Shown here: positions 18,214 to 26,619 of the stretch, in pieces
Numbering within the stretch: the first letter of the stretch is position 1
How the letters are laid out: every line of letters begins with the position of its first letter
Source: Intrasporangiaceae bacterium
GTDB lineage: Bacteria; Actinomycetota; Actinomycetes; Actinomycetales; Dermatophilaceae
Direction of reading: 5' to 3'
Assembly (NCBI GenBank): GCA_021324575.1
Contig: JAJPIW010000043.1
Location: 39,693 to 103,692 of the forward strand
Length of the DNA: 64,000 nucleotides
The notes under the pieces: model-generated
Told to the model about the DNA's origin: nothing
Database searches by the model: none
The model's input: only the letters and a program-made list of their open reading frames with translations
Made by a program: the position numbers and the translations under genes

Positions 18214-18770
18214 TAGGTCGTCGTCGGCGACGGGGTGGCGGTCGACGAGTTCGTCGCTGCGGCACCGAGCTTGGGCAGTGTGACGTCGCAGGTTCTTGCG
18301 GCCGCGACGATCTGCTGACGCAGGGCCTTGCGCTCATCGGCGTTGAGCGGGCCGACCGGGCGGGTCAGGTTGGCCTTCTTGAGGCACGCCTGCTGGGTCG
18401 GGCTGAGTCCGTTCCACCAGGCCTGGACCTTGGCGCGACGCTCGCCCGTCGGGACCTTGATCCCGCAGGCCTCGGCGGCGGCGCGCAGCTGCGTTTGGAC
18501 AGTGGCCTTCTCCGCGTCGGAGAGTGGGCCGAGCGGCCGGCTGACGCTGGCCTTGTCCATGCAGGCGCGCTGGGTTGCGTCGAGCCGGGCGAACCAGCGC
18601 CAGCCCAGGGCGGGCGGCGTCGGGTCGCTGGCCGAGTCGTATGCCGCGACGGCAGCGATGGCGGCGGCGGGGTCGCTCGTCGGGGCCGCGTTGGACGTGG
18701 CGGCGATGCCGCCGACGAGAGCAACGGCACCGAGGGTGGTCGCGGCGAGGGCTGCGGGCAGGAGAGCCAT
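18213..18770 (-). CDS. Secreted protein with two internal repeats
   Basis: 185 aa. It starts with a signal peptide (MALLPAALAATTLGAVALVGGIA). The mature region holds two tandem ~48-residue units: WRWFARLDATQRACMDKASV, then SRPLGPLSDAEKATVQTQL, ending in AAEACGI; and WWNGLSPTQQACLKKANL, then TRPVGPLNADERKALRQQI, ending in AARTCDV. Each keeps two Cys about 33 residues apart, suggesting one disulfide per helical unit. The C-terminal tail is Ser/Thr/Pro-rich. ATG 18770 follows a GAAGGAG ribosome site. I do not recognise the family and no catalytic motif is visible. Confidence 0.7.
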   Translation of the reverse strand: MALLPAALAATTLGAVALVGGIAATSNAAPTSDPAAAIAAVAAYDSASDPTPPALGWRWFARLDATQRACMDKASVSRPLGPLSDAEKATVQTQLRAAAEACGIKVPTGERRAKVQAWWNGLSPTQQACLKKANLTRPVGPLNADERKALRQQIVAAARTCDVTLPKLGAAATNSSTATPSPTTT

Positions 18771-18883
18771 GGTGACTCCTTCGGGGTCAGGCGGCCCCAG
18801 GTCGGGTCGCTCACTGACGAGCCTGGCCGCCTGACCTCGCGTCCGTTCCGCGGTTTCCTCGCGGTTTCCTGAGATGCCAGCAC

Positions 18884-20100
18884 CTAGTGCAGGGCCAACA
18901 GCAGCTGTCGTGCAATCTGCTCGACGGGACGATCACGCTCGGGGCAGAGCACGGCCAGGGCCAAGCGGCGTGTCGGGACGACCACGAGGATCGACGTGCT
19001 CGTGGGACCCGAACCCGTGTGGCCGTACGACACATCTGTCGTCATCCCGTCGAACACCATGGTGCCGAGGGCGTAGCCGACCCCGGGGAACACGGTCTGC
19101 AGCGTGGGCTGGGTGACCATGCGAGTGAGGACGGGCGCGGCAGGACGCGCTGGCCGTAGAGCGCATAGCCCCATTGGGCCACGGTCTGGGCGTCAGCGGC
19201 GATACCTGCCGACGTGTTGTGCGTCGGGTGCACCCATTCACGGAGAGGTAGGTAGCCGTCGGGCTTCGGGATCAGGGTCAAGGGGTCGGCGACCATCGGC
19301 GGTGTCGGCTTCTCGTCATCCTGCGCGGCGATCCGCGTCAGGTGCGCGGCGTCGAACAGATCCGTCCTCAGCGCGTGCGCCATCGACCGGCCGGTGACCT
19401 TCTCGACGAGGAGGCCGAGCAGTAGGTAGTTGGTATTGGCATAGACGGGGGCCGGACCCGCGGGAGCCAGGGTTGGTTTGAGGAAGTCAAGGGTCCGTTC
19501 AATCGTCCATGGATCGACCGACGTACTCAGCTCGAGACGGACGAGCTCGTCGTACCGACTGGACGGTGCATCGGTCACCCCGCTTCGCATGCTCATGACC
19601 TGGCGCACCGTGATGCCGTTCGAGACGAGCGGATGTCGGACATAGGTGGACAGTGGAGCATCGAGGTCGACATCTCCGGCAGCTGCCAGCAGGAGTACCT
19701 CCGCCGCCGTGAATGTCTTGGTGATGCTGTCGATCGGCATCATCGCGTGGGGATCCAATGGAGTGCCCACCGCATCCTTTCCTGCCGAACCCGCCCACGA
19801 GCCGTGGTCGCTGACAACGGCGACTGTCAGACCGAGAGCGCCCGCGCTCTCGGACAGCTCATGGTCGGCCACTGCGGCGTCCATGACCTGTTGCGCTGCT
19901 CTCCGCTGGGCCGGAGGAAGCGCGCTTGCTACGGCGGGTGGAAAGCCCTGCGATGCAGTGACGGACGAGGAGCGTGGGCTCGTGCTGGCCGGGCCAGGGT
20001 CGGACGTGCAGGCGGCAACCAGAAGGATGCTGGCGGCTACCGCCAGCAGAGCAATGCGCTGTCCGGGCTGCTTCACAGGTGCCTTCCCACGCATCGACAC
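18884..20100 (-). pseudogene. Serine beta-lactamase/DD-peptidase-like lipoprotein, frameshifted
   Basis: A lipoprotein signal (LLAVAASILLVAAC) leads into a beta-lactamase-related serine hydrolase: SxxK as SITK, YxN-type YANTNY, and a KTG-box equivalent in YGHTGSG. The first ~320 residues are in one frame (stop 19042). The last ~90 (PVLTRMVTQPTLQTVFPGVG to ALAVLC) continue in another frame to 18884. The break is near 19131-19142 and one missing base explains it. Either a real pseudogene or a sequence error. Start is GTG 20100 or ATG 20094. It lies in a stretch without GTATGCCG motifs (18.7-20.2 kb) and with slightly lower GC. Confidence 0.75.
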
Positions 20101-20163
20101 CCCGCCCGCCCCGACAAGCCCCAGATCATGATGACGAGTCGGGCGACACGCTGTAAAGGTTGG

Positions 20164-20622
20164 TTACCCGTTCGATCGATCCGGGACACGGATCAGGGTC
20201 TGCTGTCCGGCCGCGACGAGGGTCCGCTGCTCGCCCTCGACGCCATACACGTCGAGCCGGCATACGGTCAGGGTCCGACCGGACTTGAGCACGACACCTT
20301 CAGCCTCGAGGTACTCGCCCTGCGCGGGCGCGAGGAGGTTGATCGTGAACTCGACCGTGAGGACGGCGCTGTCCTCCGGAAAGAGTGTGAGCGCCGCGTA
20401 GCCGCCTGCGCTGTCGGCGATCGCGCTCGTCGCGCCGGCGTGGATGTAGCCGTTCTGCTGGGTGACCTCGGGCCGATGCGGCAGCGTGATGTGCACCCGC
20501 CCGGGGCCGATGTGCTCGAGGCTGGCGCCGAGGTGGCTCATCAGTCCCTGCCGGGCAAAGCTCTCCCTGATCCGGGCCCGCACCTCAGGTGTCGCCGGCG
20601 TCAGTCCGCTCTCGGGCTCCAT
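20164..20622 (-). CDS. PaaI-type hotdog thioesterase
   Basis: 152 aa. The hotdog-fold PaaI signature is clear: NGYIHAGATSAIADSAGGYAAL around residues 57-78, with the general-acid/base Asp in IADS. The family hydrolyses acyl- or aryl-CoA thioesters. It is a monocistronic gene divergent from the GNAT gene. The specific substrate is unknown. Confidence 0.85.
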   Translation of the reverse strand: MEPESGLTPATPEVRARIRESFARQGLMSHLGASLEHIGPGRVHITLPHRPEVTQQNGYIHAGATSAIADSAGGYAALTLFPEDSAVLTVEFTINLLAPAQGEYLEAEGVVLKSGRTLTVCRLDVYGVEGEQRTLVAAGQQTLIRVPDRSNG

Positions 20623-20691
20623 GCCGCTCCGTCCGGGTCGTCAGTCGTCCCGGCCACGGTATCCGCGGTTGCGCGCTCGTAGGGTCGCCCC

Positions 20692-21198
20692 ATGTCGATC
20701 GACCTCCGCCGAGCCACCGTCTCCGACCTCGACGTGGTGCAGCACCACCGCGACGCGATGTTCCGTGACATGGGAGTCGACCCCGCGGTAGTCGCGGCCG
20801 GCAGTCCCGGAGGTCGCGCCTGGCTGGAGCGGACGGTCGCCAGTGGCCAGTACGTCGGCATCCTCGCGGTCGAGGGCGGGACCGTCACCGGCGGGGTCGG
20901 CGTCACCTGGCTCGACCTGCCGCCGAACATGCACACCTCGCTCGACCGGCGCGGGTACGTCCTCAACATGTACGTCCAGCCGGCCCATCGTTGCCGCGGG
21001 ATCGCGCGCCTCCTCCTCGATGACGTGCTTTCCGTATGCCGCGACGAGGGCGTCGAGGTCGTCTCGCTTCACGCGTCCGAGTACGGGCGCGGGCTCTACG
21101 AGTCGGCCGGTTTCACACCGACCAACGAGATGCGTCTCTCGCTGCACGCAGTTGTCGATCACCCGCGAGGAATCGGGTCAGGAACGGGTTTCAGTTGA
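20692..21198 (+). CDS. GNAT-family N-acetyltransferase
   Basis: 168 aa. The acetyl-CoA binding motif A is visible (MYVQPAHRCRGIARLLLDDVL near residues 90-110), preceded by the beta4 strand (TGGVGVTWLDLPP) and followed by VVSLHASEYGRGLYESAGF, the standard C-terminal GNAT pattern. Substrate unknown. ATG 20692 lies 69 bp from the divergent thioesterase start. Confidence 0.85.
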   Translation: MSIDLRRATVSDLDVVQHHRDAMFRDMGVDPAVVAAGSPGGRAWLERTVASGQYVGILAVEGGTVTGGVGVTWLDLPPNMHTSLDRRGYVLNMYVQPAHRCRGIARLLLDDVLSVCRDEGVEVVSLHASEYGRGLYESAGFTPTNEMRLSLHAVVDHPRGIGSGTGFS

Positions 21199-21417
21199 CT
21201 CGTGGGGTCAATTCTGGTCTGGCATTGCGTGCTGATCGGCTCACTCGGACGTGATCGCTCGACACGAGCGCGCCGGTGAGGCCTTGCGACACGGTCGCGT
21301 TCGCTGCCATGGCAGCGATCATCGCTGGCAAGCTGACCCCGGTCGGCTCATCCCATGTGTCAGCGGGGTCCGGCCCCGTCAGCCCTCGGCGGCAAAGGAG
21401 CGTGCGTCGTCGGCCGG

Positions 21418-22173
21418 TTACGAGAGTGCGCGTCTCCAGGTTTGCTCGTGTTCGGTGATGAAGGCGGCGGCCCTGTCCCAGTGCTCCCCGTGTCCGTCGA
21501 CGTACATCGAGGCCCAGGGTTCCCGGCGTGATCGGTGCGAGCGGCGGAGTAGGTCGTGCATGGCGCGAGCCCGCTGTGCGATGGACTTCGGCAGCCCGGC
21601 TCGGAGGGCGGCGTCGGCGTCGTAGCCGTCGACGAACGCCACGAGCCGGGTCGCGGCCGCGTCCGGATCCGTATCGGCGAACAGGTGGCCGAAGGAGATC
21701 GCCGCATAGGCGAGATCCCACCCTCGCGTGCTCGGCCCGGACCCATCCCAGTCGATGAAGACCAGACGGTTCCCGTCGACGATCAGGTTCCAGGTGGCCA
21801 AGTCGTTGTGGCACAGCAGGTCCGGCCGGTCGGCCGGCAGGAGCACGCCCCAATCGTCAGGGACGGGCAACCCGACGCTGGCGTCATGGATGGTGCGGAC
21901 AAGGGCACCGACCCGGCCCAGGAGTGGGGGGTCAGGCAGGCCGTGGTCCATCGCGAGCCGGCCCGGGACGTACTCCAAGACGAGGCGACCCTGGTCGTCA
22001 CGGTCACCCGGCTCAGGCAGGTCGATACCCCGGCTGCGCAGAGCCTCCATGTACCTGACCGTGAGCTCAGTGGTCGGTAGCCATGGCTTGCGCACCGTGT
22101 CCCCGACCCGGACCACGCTGGCTGAGGCGTTCCCTCCGGTCAGCGCTTCCTCGCGACCGTTCGTGGTGTCCAC
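21418..22173 (-). CDS. Aminoglycoside phosphotransferase-family kinase
   Basis: 251 aa from GTG 22173; upstream in-frame sequence does not look like this family. The APH/choline-kinase catalytic segment is intact: LLCHNDLATWNLIVDGNRLVF, then IDWDGSGPSTRGWDLA, giving HxDxxxxN and the metal-binding IDWD. The N-terminal lobe has VVRVGDTVRKPWLPTTELTVRYMEAL. Many such genes phosphorylate small molecules rather than drugs, so resistance should not be assumed. It sits in the motif-poor 21-23 kb stretch beside a toxin-antitoxin pair. Confidence 0.8.
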   Translation of the reverse strand: MDTTNGREEALTGGNASASVVRVGDTVRKPWLPTTELTVRYMEALRSRGIDLPEPGDRDDQGRLVLEYVPGRLAMDHGLPDPPLLGRVGALVRTIHDASVGLPVPDDWGVLLPADRPDLLCHNDLATWNLIVDGNRLVFIDWDGSGPSTRGWDLAYAAISFGHLFADTDPDAAATRLVAFVDGYDADAALRAGLPKSIAQRARAMHDLLRRSHRSRREPWASMYVDGHGEHWDRAAAFITEHEQTWRRALS

Positions 22174-22241
22174 CCAGACAACGTAACCGGGCTCTACCCA
22201 ACGCCCGATCCACCCCCACGTCGCGCGGCAGTTCCGGACGT

Positions 22242-22681
22242 CTACTCGCGGTCTGCTGCGTTGAGGCAGAGGGCGACCCGATCCGAGGTCCAGGTGGGAA
22301 CGCCGGTTCCGAAGAAGTCCTTGTCTTCGGTCCAGATCGGGCTGCACAAGACCAGGGCGGTTGCCAACACCGGCCAAGCGCGAGCGTCCCGCATCTCAAT
22401 TCTGGCCAGCGCTTCCATCCGTGCGACCGGATAGGTCGACTCATCGACGGCGCGGATGATGGGTTCGAACTCGGCCAGCAGCGCCATGGCTGGCGCCGGA
22501 TCGACCCCGCGACTTCCCAGGATGCCCGGCAGGTACTTGCGTGCGTCTTCGTCGCACACGACCGGAGTAACGAACACCACGTGGTTGGCGTGGTCCAGGA
22601 CCAGTTCACTCACCCGATGACCAAGACCAGGCGGATCAAGATGTTCGCGTCCAGCACCAGACTGCGTTCAAGCAAGCCCAC
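22242..22681 (-). pseudogene. PIN-domain (VapC-like) toxin, frameshifted
   Basis: The gene starts at GTG 22681, 9 bp after the antitoxin stop, and reads VGLLERSLVLDANILIRLV with the PIN N-terminal Asp (VLDAN). In the next frame it continues as GHRVSELVLDHANHVVFVTP, VVCDEDARKYLPGIL and DFFGTGVPTWTSDRV to 22242. The junction at about 22617-22630 needs one extra base (R-L-V-L-G-H-R-V). The second part alone has a GTG start and is 123 aa but lacks the first catalytic Asp. Either an inactivated toxin or a sequence error. The normal function would be an RNase neutralised by the adjacent antitoxin. Confidence 0.72.
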
Positions 22682-22690
22682 CGGCCCCCT

Positions 22691-22945
22691 CTACTTCACG
22701 CTCGCGGCACGGGCGGCCTTGAACTCTGCAACCACCTCGTCCACGTCCACGCCCTTCTCAGCCAGCAGCTGGTCCAAGGTGGCCGCTGCCGTCCGCAGCG
22801 CACTGATGTCAGCATCCAGACTTGCCCGCGTTGGGATGAAGGAGCCGACCGTCTGGCCGTGTCGGGTCACCGCAACGGGCGACTCCGAAGCGATGAAGTC
22901 GGCCAGCCCGGCCCGGAACTCGCGAATGCCCACCGACGTCGTCAT
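22691..22945 (-). CDS. Phd/YefM-type antitoxin
   Basis: 84 aa. The N-terminal Phd/YefM DNA-binding fold is recognisable: TTSVGIREFRAGLADFIASE, then SPVAVTRHGQTVGSFIPTR. The C-terminal half (LRTAAATLDQLLAEKGVDV, then DEVVAEFKAARAA) would be the toxin-wrapping tail. ATG 22945 has a strong GGGAGG ribosome site. It is the first gene of the pair with the PIN toxin, and a 14-bp palindrome sits just upstream. Confidence 0.85.
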   Translation of the reverse strand: MTTSVGIREFRAGLADFIASESPVAVTRHGQTVGSFIPTRASLDADISALRTAAATLDQLLAEKGVDVDEVVAEFKAARAASVK

Positions 22946-22967
22946 GACAACCTCCCTATTGTGTATC

Positions 22968-22981
22968 ACTGTGTACACAGT
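22968..22981. promoter_or_regulatory. Toxin-antitoxin operator palindrome
   Basis: ACTGTGTACACAGT is a perfect 14-bp palindrome 22 bp upstream of the antitoxin start, with extra dyad GTG...CAC outside it. Its position and symmetry fit autoregulation by the Phd-type antitoxin. Confidence 0.6.
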
Positions 22982-23088
22982 GCACCGTGAGTCCGCCGGA
23001 CACAAGGTGACCGAACTGCGCCGGTACCTCCAGGAACTCACGAGGAAACTTCCAGTTCCGCCGGTGTCTTGCTTGACAGACTGGCCGT

Positions 23089-23814
23089 ATGCCGCCCGCT
23101 CAGGTCTCCCCGCCAGCCCGGGTTCTCGTGGTGGACGACGAGGAGAACATCTCCTACCTCGTGGCCTCGGCCTTGCGCCTGGCCGGGCACGAGGTAGCCA
23201 CTGCCGCAACGGGTTTGGCCGCGGTCGCGATGGCTCCGGCATACGGACCGCATGCCGTCGTCCTGGACGTGATGCTCCCTGACATCGACGGGTTCGAGGT
23301 CATGCGGCGGATGCGGGCCGAGGGCGTCACCGCACCGATCCTGTTCCTCTCCGCGCGCTCCGACACGAGCGACCGGGTGCGCGGGCTGACAACCGGTGGC
23401 GAGGACTACATCGTCAAACCGTTCGCCGTCGAGGAGCTCGTCGCCAGGGTCGGGCTGGCGCTGAGGCGGGCGGGTGCCGCGGCCGCCTCCCCCGGTCGGC
23501 TGCAAGTCGCCGACCTCGTCCTCGACGAGGACGCCCACCGGGTCTGGCGCGGCGAGGTGGAGGCGCACCTCACGGCGACCGAGTTCACCCTCCTGCGGTG
23601 CCTGATGGCGGCGGCCGGGCGGGTGGTCACGAGGGCCCAGATCCTCGACCACGTCTGGCAGTACGACTTCTCCGGCGAGACGGCGATCGTGGAGTCGTTC
23701 GTGTCGACACTGCGCAAGAAGGTCGACCCGGGTACGCCCGACGGGCCGCCACGGCTCATCCACACGATCCGGGGCGTCGGGTACGCGATCCGCGAGCCGG
23801 GTCGGTTGCGGTGA
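23089..23814 (+). CDS. OmpR-family response regulator
   Basis: 241 aa. Receiver domain with acidic pocket VVDDEE, phospho-acceptor Asp in VVLDVMLPDIDGFEVMRR, LSARS and KPF. The C-terminal winged helix is typical (LTATEFTLLRCLMAAAGRVV, HVWQYDF, VSTLRKKVD, TIRGVGYAIRE). The ATG lies inside a GTATGCCG octamer and has no clear ribosome site, so a leaderless or weakly initiated transcript is possible. The stop overlaps the kinase GTG start (GTGA). Confidence 0.92.
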   Translation: MPPAQVSPPARVLVVDDEENISYLVASALRLAGHEVATAATGLAAVAMAPAYGPHAVVLDVMLPDIDGFEVMRRMRAEGVTAPILFLSARSDTSDRVRGLTTGGEDYIVKPFAVEELVARVGLALRRAGAAAASPGRLQVADLVLDEDAHRVWRGEVEAHLTATEFTLLRCLMAAAGRVVTRAQILDHVWQYDFSGETAIVESFVSTLRKKVDPGTPDGPPRLIHTIRGVGYAIREPGRLR

Positions 23815-25172
23815 CGCGAGGGATGACCCGGGGGATGACCCTGCAGCGCAGGCTCATCGTCGCGACCATCCTCCTCGCGGTGACCATCCTCGTCGCGGGG
23901 CTCACCATCCTCGGGGCCCAGCGGCACTACGCCATCGCCGCGCTCGACCAGAAGCTCACCGATCTCGCGAAGAACCCCAGGGCCGTCCTCGCACTCTCGG
24001 CTCGCGCTGACAACCGGCCGGGCCTCACCGACGCCTTCGGCGATGTGTATGTCGGGCGGCTCACGGCGAACGGGCGGCTCATCACCGTCCTCGCCCCGAC
24101 GAGCGACCCCGACCTCGTTCCCCGGCTCCGGACCGGGGACACCCTCACGACCGCGGTTGGGCGCGCCACCGTCGCCGGGCAAGCCGCGCGCGTGCGGGTC
24201 GTGGCCATCCCGCTGGCCGGGGGTGGACGCGCGGTCATCGCCGAGCCGACCACGGCGGCCGATGCTGCCACGGCCCGGCTCGCCCGCGCCCTCCTCATCG
24301 CTGCCGCGGCGATCGCCCTCGTCCTCGGTCTCATCCTCTGGTGGGTCGCCCGGCTCGGGCTGCGCCCCATCGAGCAGATGACCGTGACCGCTGACGCGAT
24401 CGCCGCCGGCGACACGATCCTCCGCGTCCCGCCCGGACCGCCGGGCACCGAGGCCGCCCGGCTGGGTACCGCCCTCAACGCCATGCTCGACGCGACCCGG
24501 GCCGGCGAGGAGCGGATGCGCCGCTTCGTCGCCGACGCCTCGCACGAGCTACGCACCCCGCTCACGACGTTGCGCGGCTACTCCGGTCTGCACGCGAGCG
24601 ACCCGGAGGTCGCTGACGCGATGCGCCGGATCAACGCCGAGTCCACCCGGATGAGCGGCCTGGTCGACGACCTGCTGACCCTGACCTCCCTCGACGCACC
24701 CCGACTCAACGTCGCCCCGGTGGACCTCGTCGCCCTGCTGGGTGACGTCGCCGCCGACCTCCAGGTGGCCTCGCCCGAGCGCACGGTCCAGGTGGAGGCA
24801 CCCCCGCGGCTGGTCATCGAGGGCGATGCCGACCGGCTGCACCAAGCCGTCATGGCCCTCGCGACGAACGCCATCCGGCACACGCCTCCCCACACGCGGA
24901 TCACCCTGCGTGCCGTTGCCACCTCCAGCGACGGAGCCGCGCGGATCGAGGTCGCCGACACCGGGCCGGGCATCGCGGCAGCGCACCTCCCGCACCTGTT
25001 CGACCGGTTCTACCGCGCGGATCCCGGGCGAAGCGGCATACGAGGCAGTGGGCTCGGGCTGGCCATCGTCGCGGCCATCGCGACGGCCCACGGCGGCTCG
25101 TATGCCGTCCACTCGGCTCCCGGGTCGGGCAGCACCTTCACGATCGACCTGCCGGGACGGGCGGCCGCGTGA
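23811..25172 (+). CDS. Sensor histidine kinase
   Basis: 453 aa from GTG 23811. It has two membrane segments (about residues 14-35 and 165-188) flanking an extracytoplasmic sensor of ~130 residues, then HAMP, HisKA with the phospho-His in ADASHELRTPLTTLRGY, and HATPase_c motifs NAIRHTPP, DTGPGIA and GSGLGLAIVAAI. It pairs with the response regulator just upstream (4-bp overlap). The stimulus is unknown. Confidence 0.92.
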   Translation: MTRGMTRGMTLQRRLIVATILLAVTILVAGLTILGAQRHYAIAALDQKLTDLAKNPRAVLALSARADNRPGLTDAFGDVYVGRLTANGRLITVLAPTSDPDLVPRLRTGDTLTTAVGRATVAGQAARVRVVAIPLAGGGRAVIAEPTTAADAATARLARALLIAAAAIALVLGLILWWVARLGLRPIEQMTVTADAIAAGDTILRVPPGPPGTEAARLGTALNAMLDATRAGEERMRRFVADASHELRTPLTTLRGYSGLHASDPEVADAMRRINAESTRMSGLVDDLLTLTSLDAPRLNVAPVDLVALLGDVAADLQVASPERTVQVEAPPRLVIEGDADRLHQAVMALATNAIRHTPPHTRITLRAVATSSDGAARIEVADTGPGIAAAHLPHLFDRFYRADPGRSGIRGSGLGLAIVAAIATAHGGSYAVHSAPGSGSTFTIDLPGRAAA

Positions 25173-25534
25173 GCGCGGCCCGACGGCCGGTGTTCGTGCT
25201 GCACGAGCACCACCGTCCGCGCCACCACTTCGACCTGCGGCTGGAGGAGGGTGGCGTGCTGCGGTCGTGGGCGGTTCCCCGCGGTATGCCCACCGACTCG
25301 CGTCACGACCGACTCGCGGTGCGCGTCCCCGACCACGACCTGGACCACGCGGCATACGAGGACGAGACAAAACGCATTGCTGACACCGGCTGGTGGAAGC
25401 TCGAGGACCGCAACGAGCGCCGGTTCGTGTTCGTGCTGCACGGCCTCCTCGATGCCCGGCGGTACGCGCTCGTGACGACCGAACAGGGCGCACTACTCCA
25501 CCTCGTCAAGGACCAGCGGATGGAGCCCGACTGA
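25169..25534 (+). CDS. LigD-type 3'-phosphoesterase domain protein
   Basis: 121 aa stand-alone version of the phosphoesterase module of bacterial NHEJ ligase LigD. The core motif is present (FVLHEHHRPRHHFDLRLEEG, then GVLRSWAVPRGMP), with His and Asp residues that bind Mn2+ in this family, and a C-terminal TGWWKLED and FVFVLHG. It trims 3'-phosphate or ribonucleotide ends. The start overlaps the kinase stop (GTGA), which puts a DNA-end-processing enzyme in a two-component operon. No Ku or polymerase/ligase partner is in the window. Confidence 0.82.
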   Translation: MSAARRPVFVLHEHHRPRHHFDLRLEEGGVLRSWAVPRGMPTDSRHDRLAVRVPDHDLDHAAYEDETKRIADTGWWKLEDRNERRFVFVLHGLLDARRYALVTTEQGALLHLVKDQRMEPD

Positions 25535-25591
25535 TGCGCCTAGGCTCGAGCTGCCGCGGACGAGCCCGGCACCGCGAGCCGAGGAGCAGGC

Positions 25592-26614
25592 ATGGCCATC
25601 ACCGACTTCGAGCGCTATCCGCTGACCTTCGGCCCGAGTCCGGTGCACCGGCTGGACCGGATCACCGCCCACCTCGGCGGCGCCGAGATCTGGGCCAAGC
25701 GGGAGGACGTCAACAGCGGCCTTGCCTTTGGTGGCAACAAGACTCGCAAGCTCGAGTACATCGTCCCCGATGTCCTCGCGGCCGGCGCTGACACCCTCGT
25801 CTCGATCGGCGGCTACCAGTCCAACCACACCCGACAGGTCGCCGCCGTCGCCGCCAAGCTCGGGCTCAAGTGCCGGCTCGTCCAGGAGAAGTGGGTCGAC
25901 TGGGACGACCCGGTCAACGACCAGGTCGGCAACATCCTGCTGTCGCGGATCATGGGCGCCGAGGCCCGACTCGACCCGGCCGGCTTCGACATCGGCATCC
26001 GCTCGTCCTGGGAGGACGCCCTCCGCGAGGTCTCGGACTCCGGTGGCACGCCGTACGGCATCCCGGCCGGCGCGTCCGAACACCCGCTCGGCGGCTTGGG
26101 ATTCGCCAACTGGGCACATGAGGTCGCCGCGCAGGAGCAGGAGCTCGGCGTCTTCTTCGACACCATCGTCGTCTGCACCGTCACCGGCTCGACACACGCC
26201 GGGATGATCGCCGGGTTCGCCGACCTGCTCGATGCCGGTGGGGCGCAGCGTCGGGTGATCGGCATCGATGCCTCGGCCACGCTGGACAAGACGCGGGACC
26301 AGGTGGCCCGGATCGCCCGGCATACGGCTTCGTTGATCGGCCTGCAACGGGAGGTGCGGGACGCGGAGATCGAGGTGCTCGCGGGCTGGGCCGGGGACCT
26401 CTACGGCATCCCGGTCGAGTCGACGATCGAGGCGATCCTCCTCTCCGGCCGGCTCGAGGGGATGATCATCGACCCGGTCTACGAGGGCAAGTCGATGGCC
26501 GGGCTGATCTCCCTCGTCACCTCCGGCGAGATCCACCGCGACTCGACGGTCCTGTACGCCCACCTCGGGGGGCAGCCGGCCCTCAACGCCTACAGCGGCA
26601 TCTTCGGGTTCTGA
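25592..26614 (+). CDS. acdS: 1-aminocyclopropane-1-carboxylate deaminase
   Basis: 340 aa PLP enzyme (about 338 in characterised AcdS). The PLP lysine is in [12 protein letters not shown] (Lys50), the catalytic Ser is in GGYQSNHT (Ser77), and Tyr297 precedes the diagnostic residue. Glu298 in PVYEGK and Leu325 in AHLGG match the pair that separates true ACC deaminase from D-cysteine desulfhydrase (which has Ser/Thr there). It converts the ethylene precursor ACC to 2-oxobutyrate and ammonia, typical of plant-associated bacteria. It sits alone between the phosphoesterase and the CHAD gene. Confidence 0.88.
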   Translation: MAITDFERYPLTFGPSPVHRLDRITAHLGGAEIWAKREDVNSGLAFGGNKTRKLEYIVPDVLAAGADTLVSIGGYQSNHTRQVAAVAAKLGLKCRLVQEKWVDWDDPVNDQVGNILLSRIMGAEARLDPAGFDIGIRSSWEDALREVSDSGGTPYGIPAGASEHPLGGLGFANWAHEVAAQEQELGVFFDTIVVCTVTGSTHAGMIAGFADLLDAGGAQRRVIGIDASATLDKTRDQVARIARHTASLIGLQREVRDAEIEVLAGWAGDLYGIPVESTIEAILLSGRLEGMIIDPVYEGKSMAGLISLVTSGEIHRDSTVLYAHLGGQPALNAYSGIFGF

Positions 26615-26619
26615 CTCTG

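Noticed and set aside
21199..21417. Possible gene remnant between GNAT and APH
   Set aside because: The minus-strand frame (SLPAMIAAMAANATVSQGLT and so on) has no domain, ribosome site or clear coding bias. The 219-bp gap is left unannotated.
25592..26614. D-cysteine desulfhydrase
   Set aside because: The diagnostic Glu and Leu of ACC deaminase are both present.
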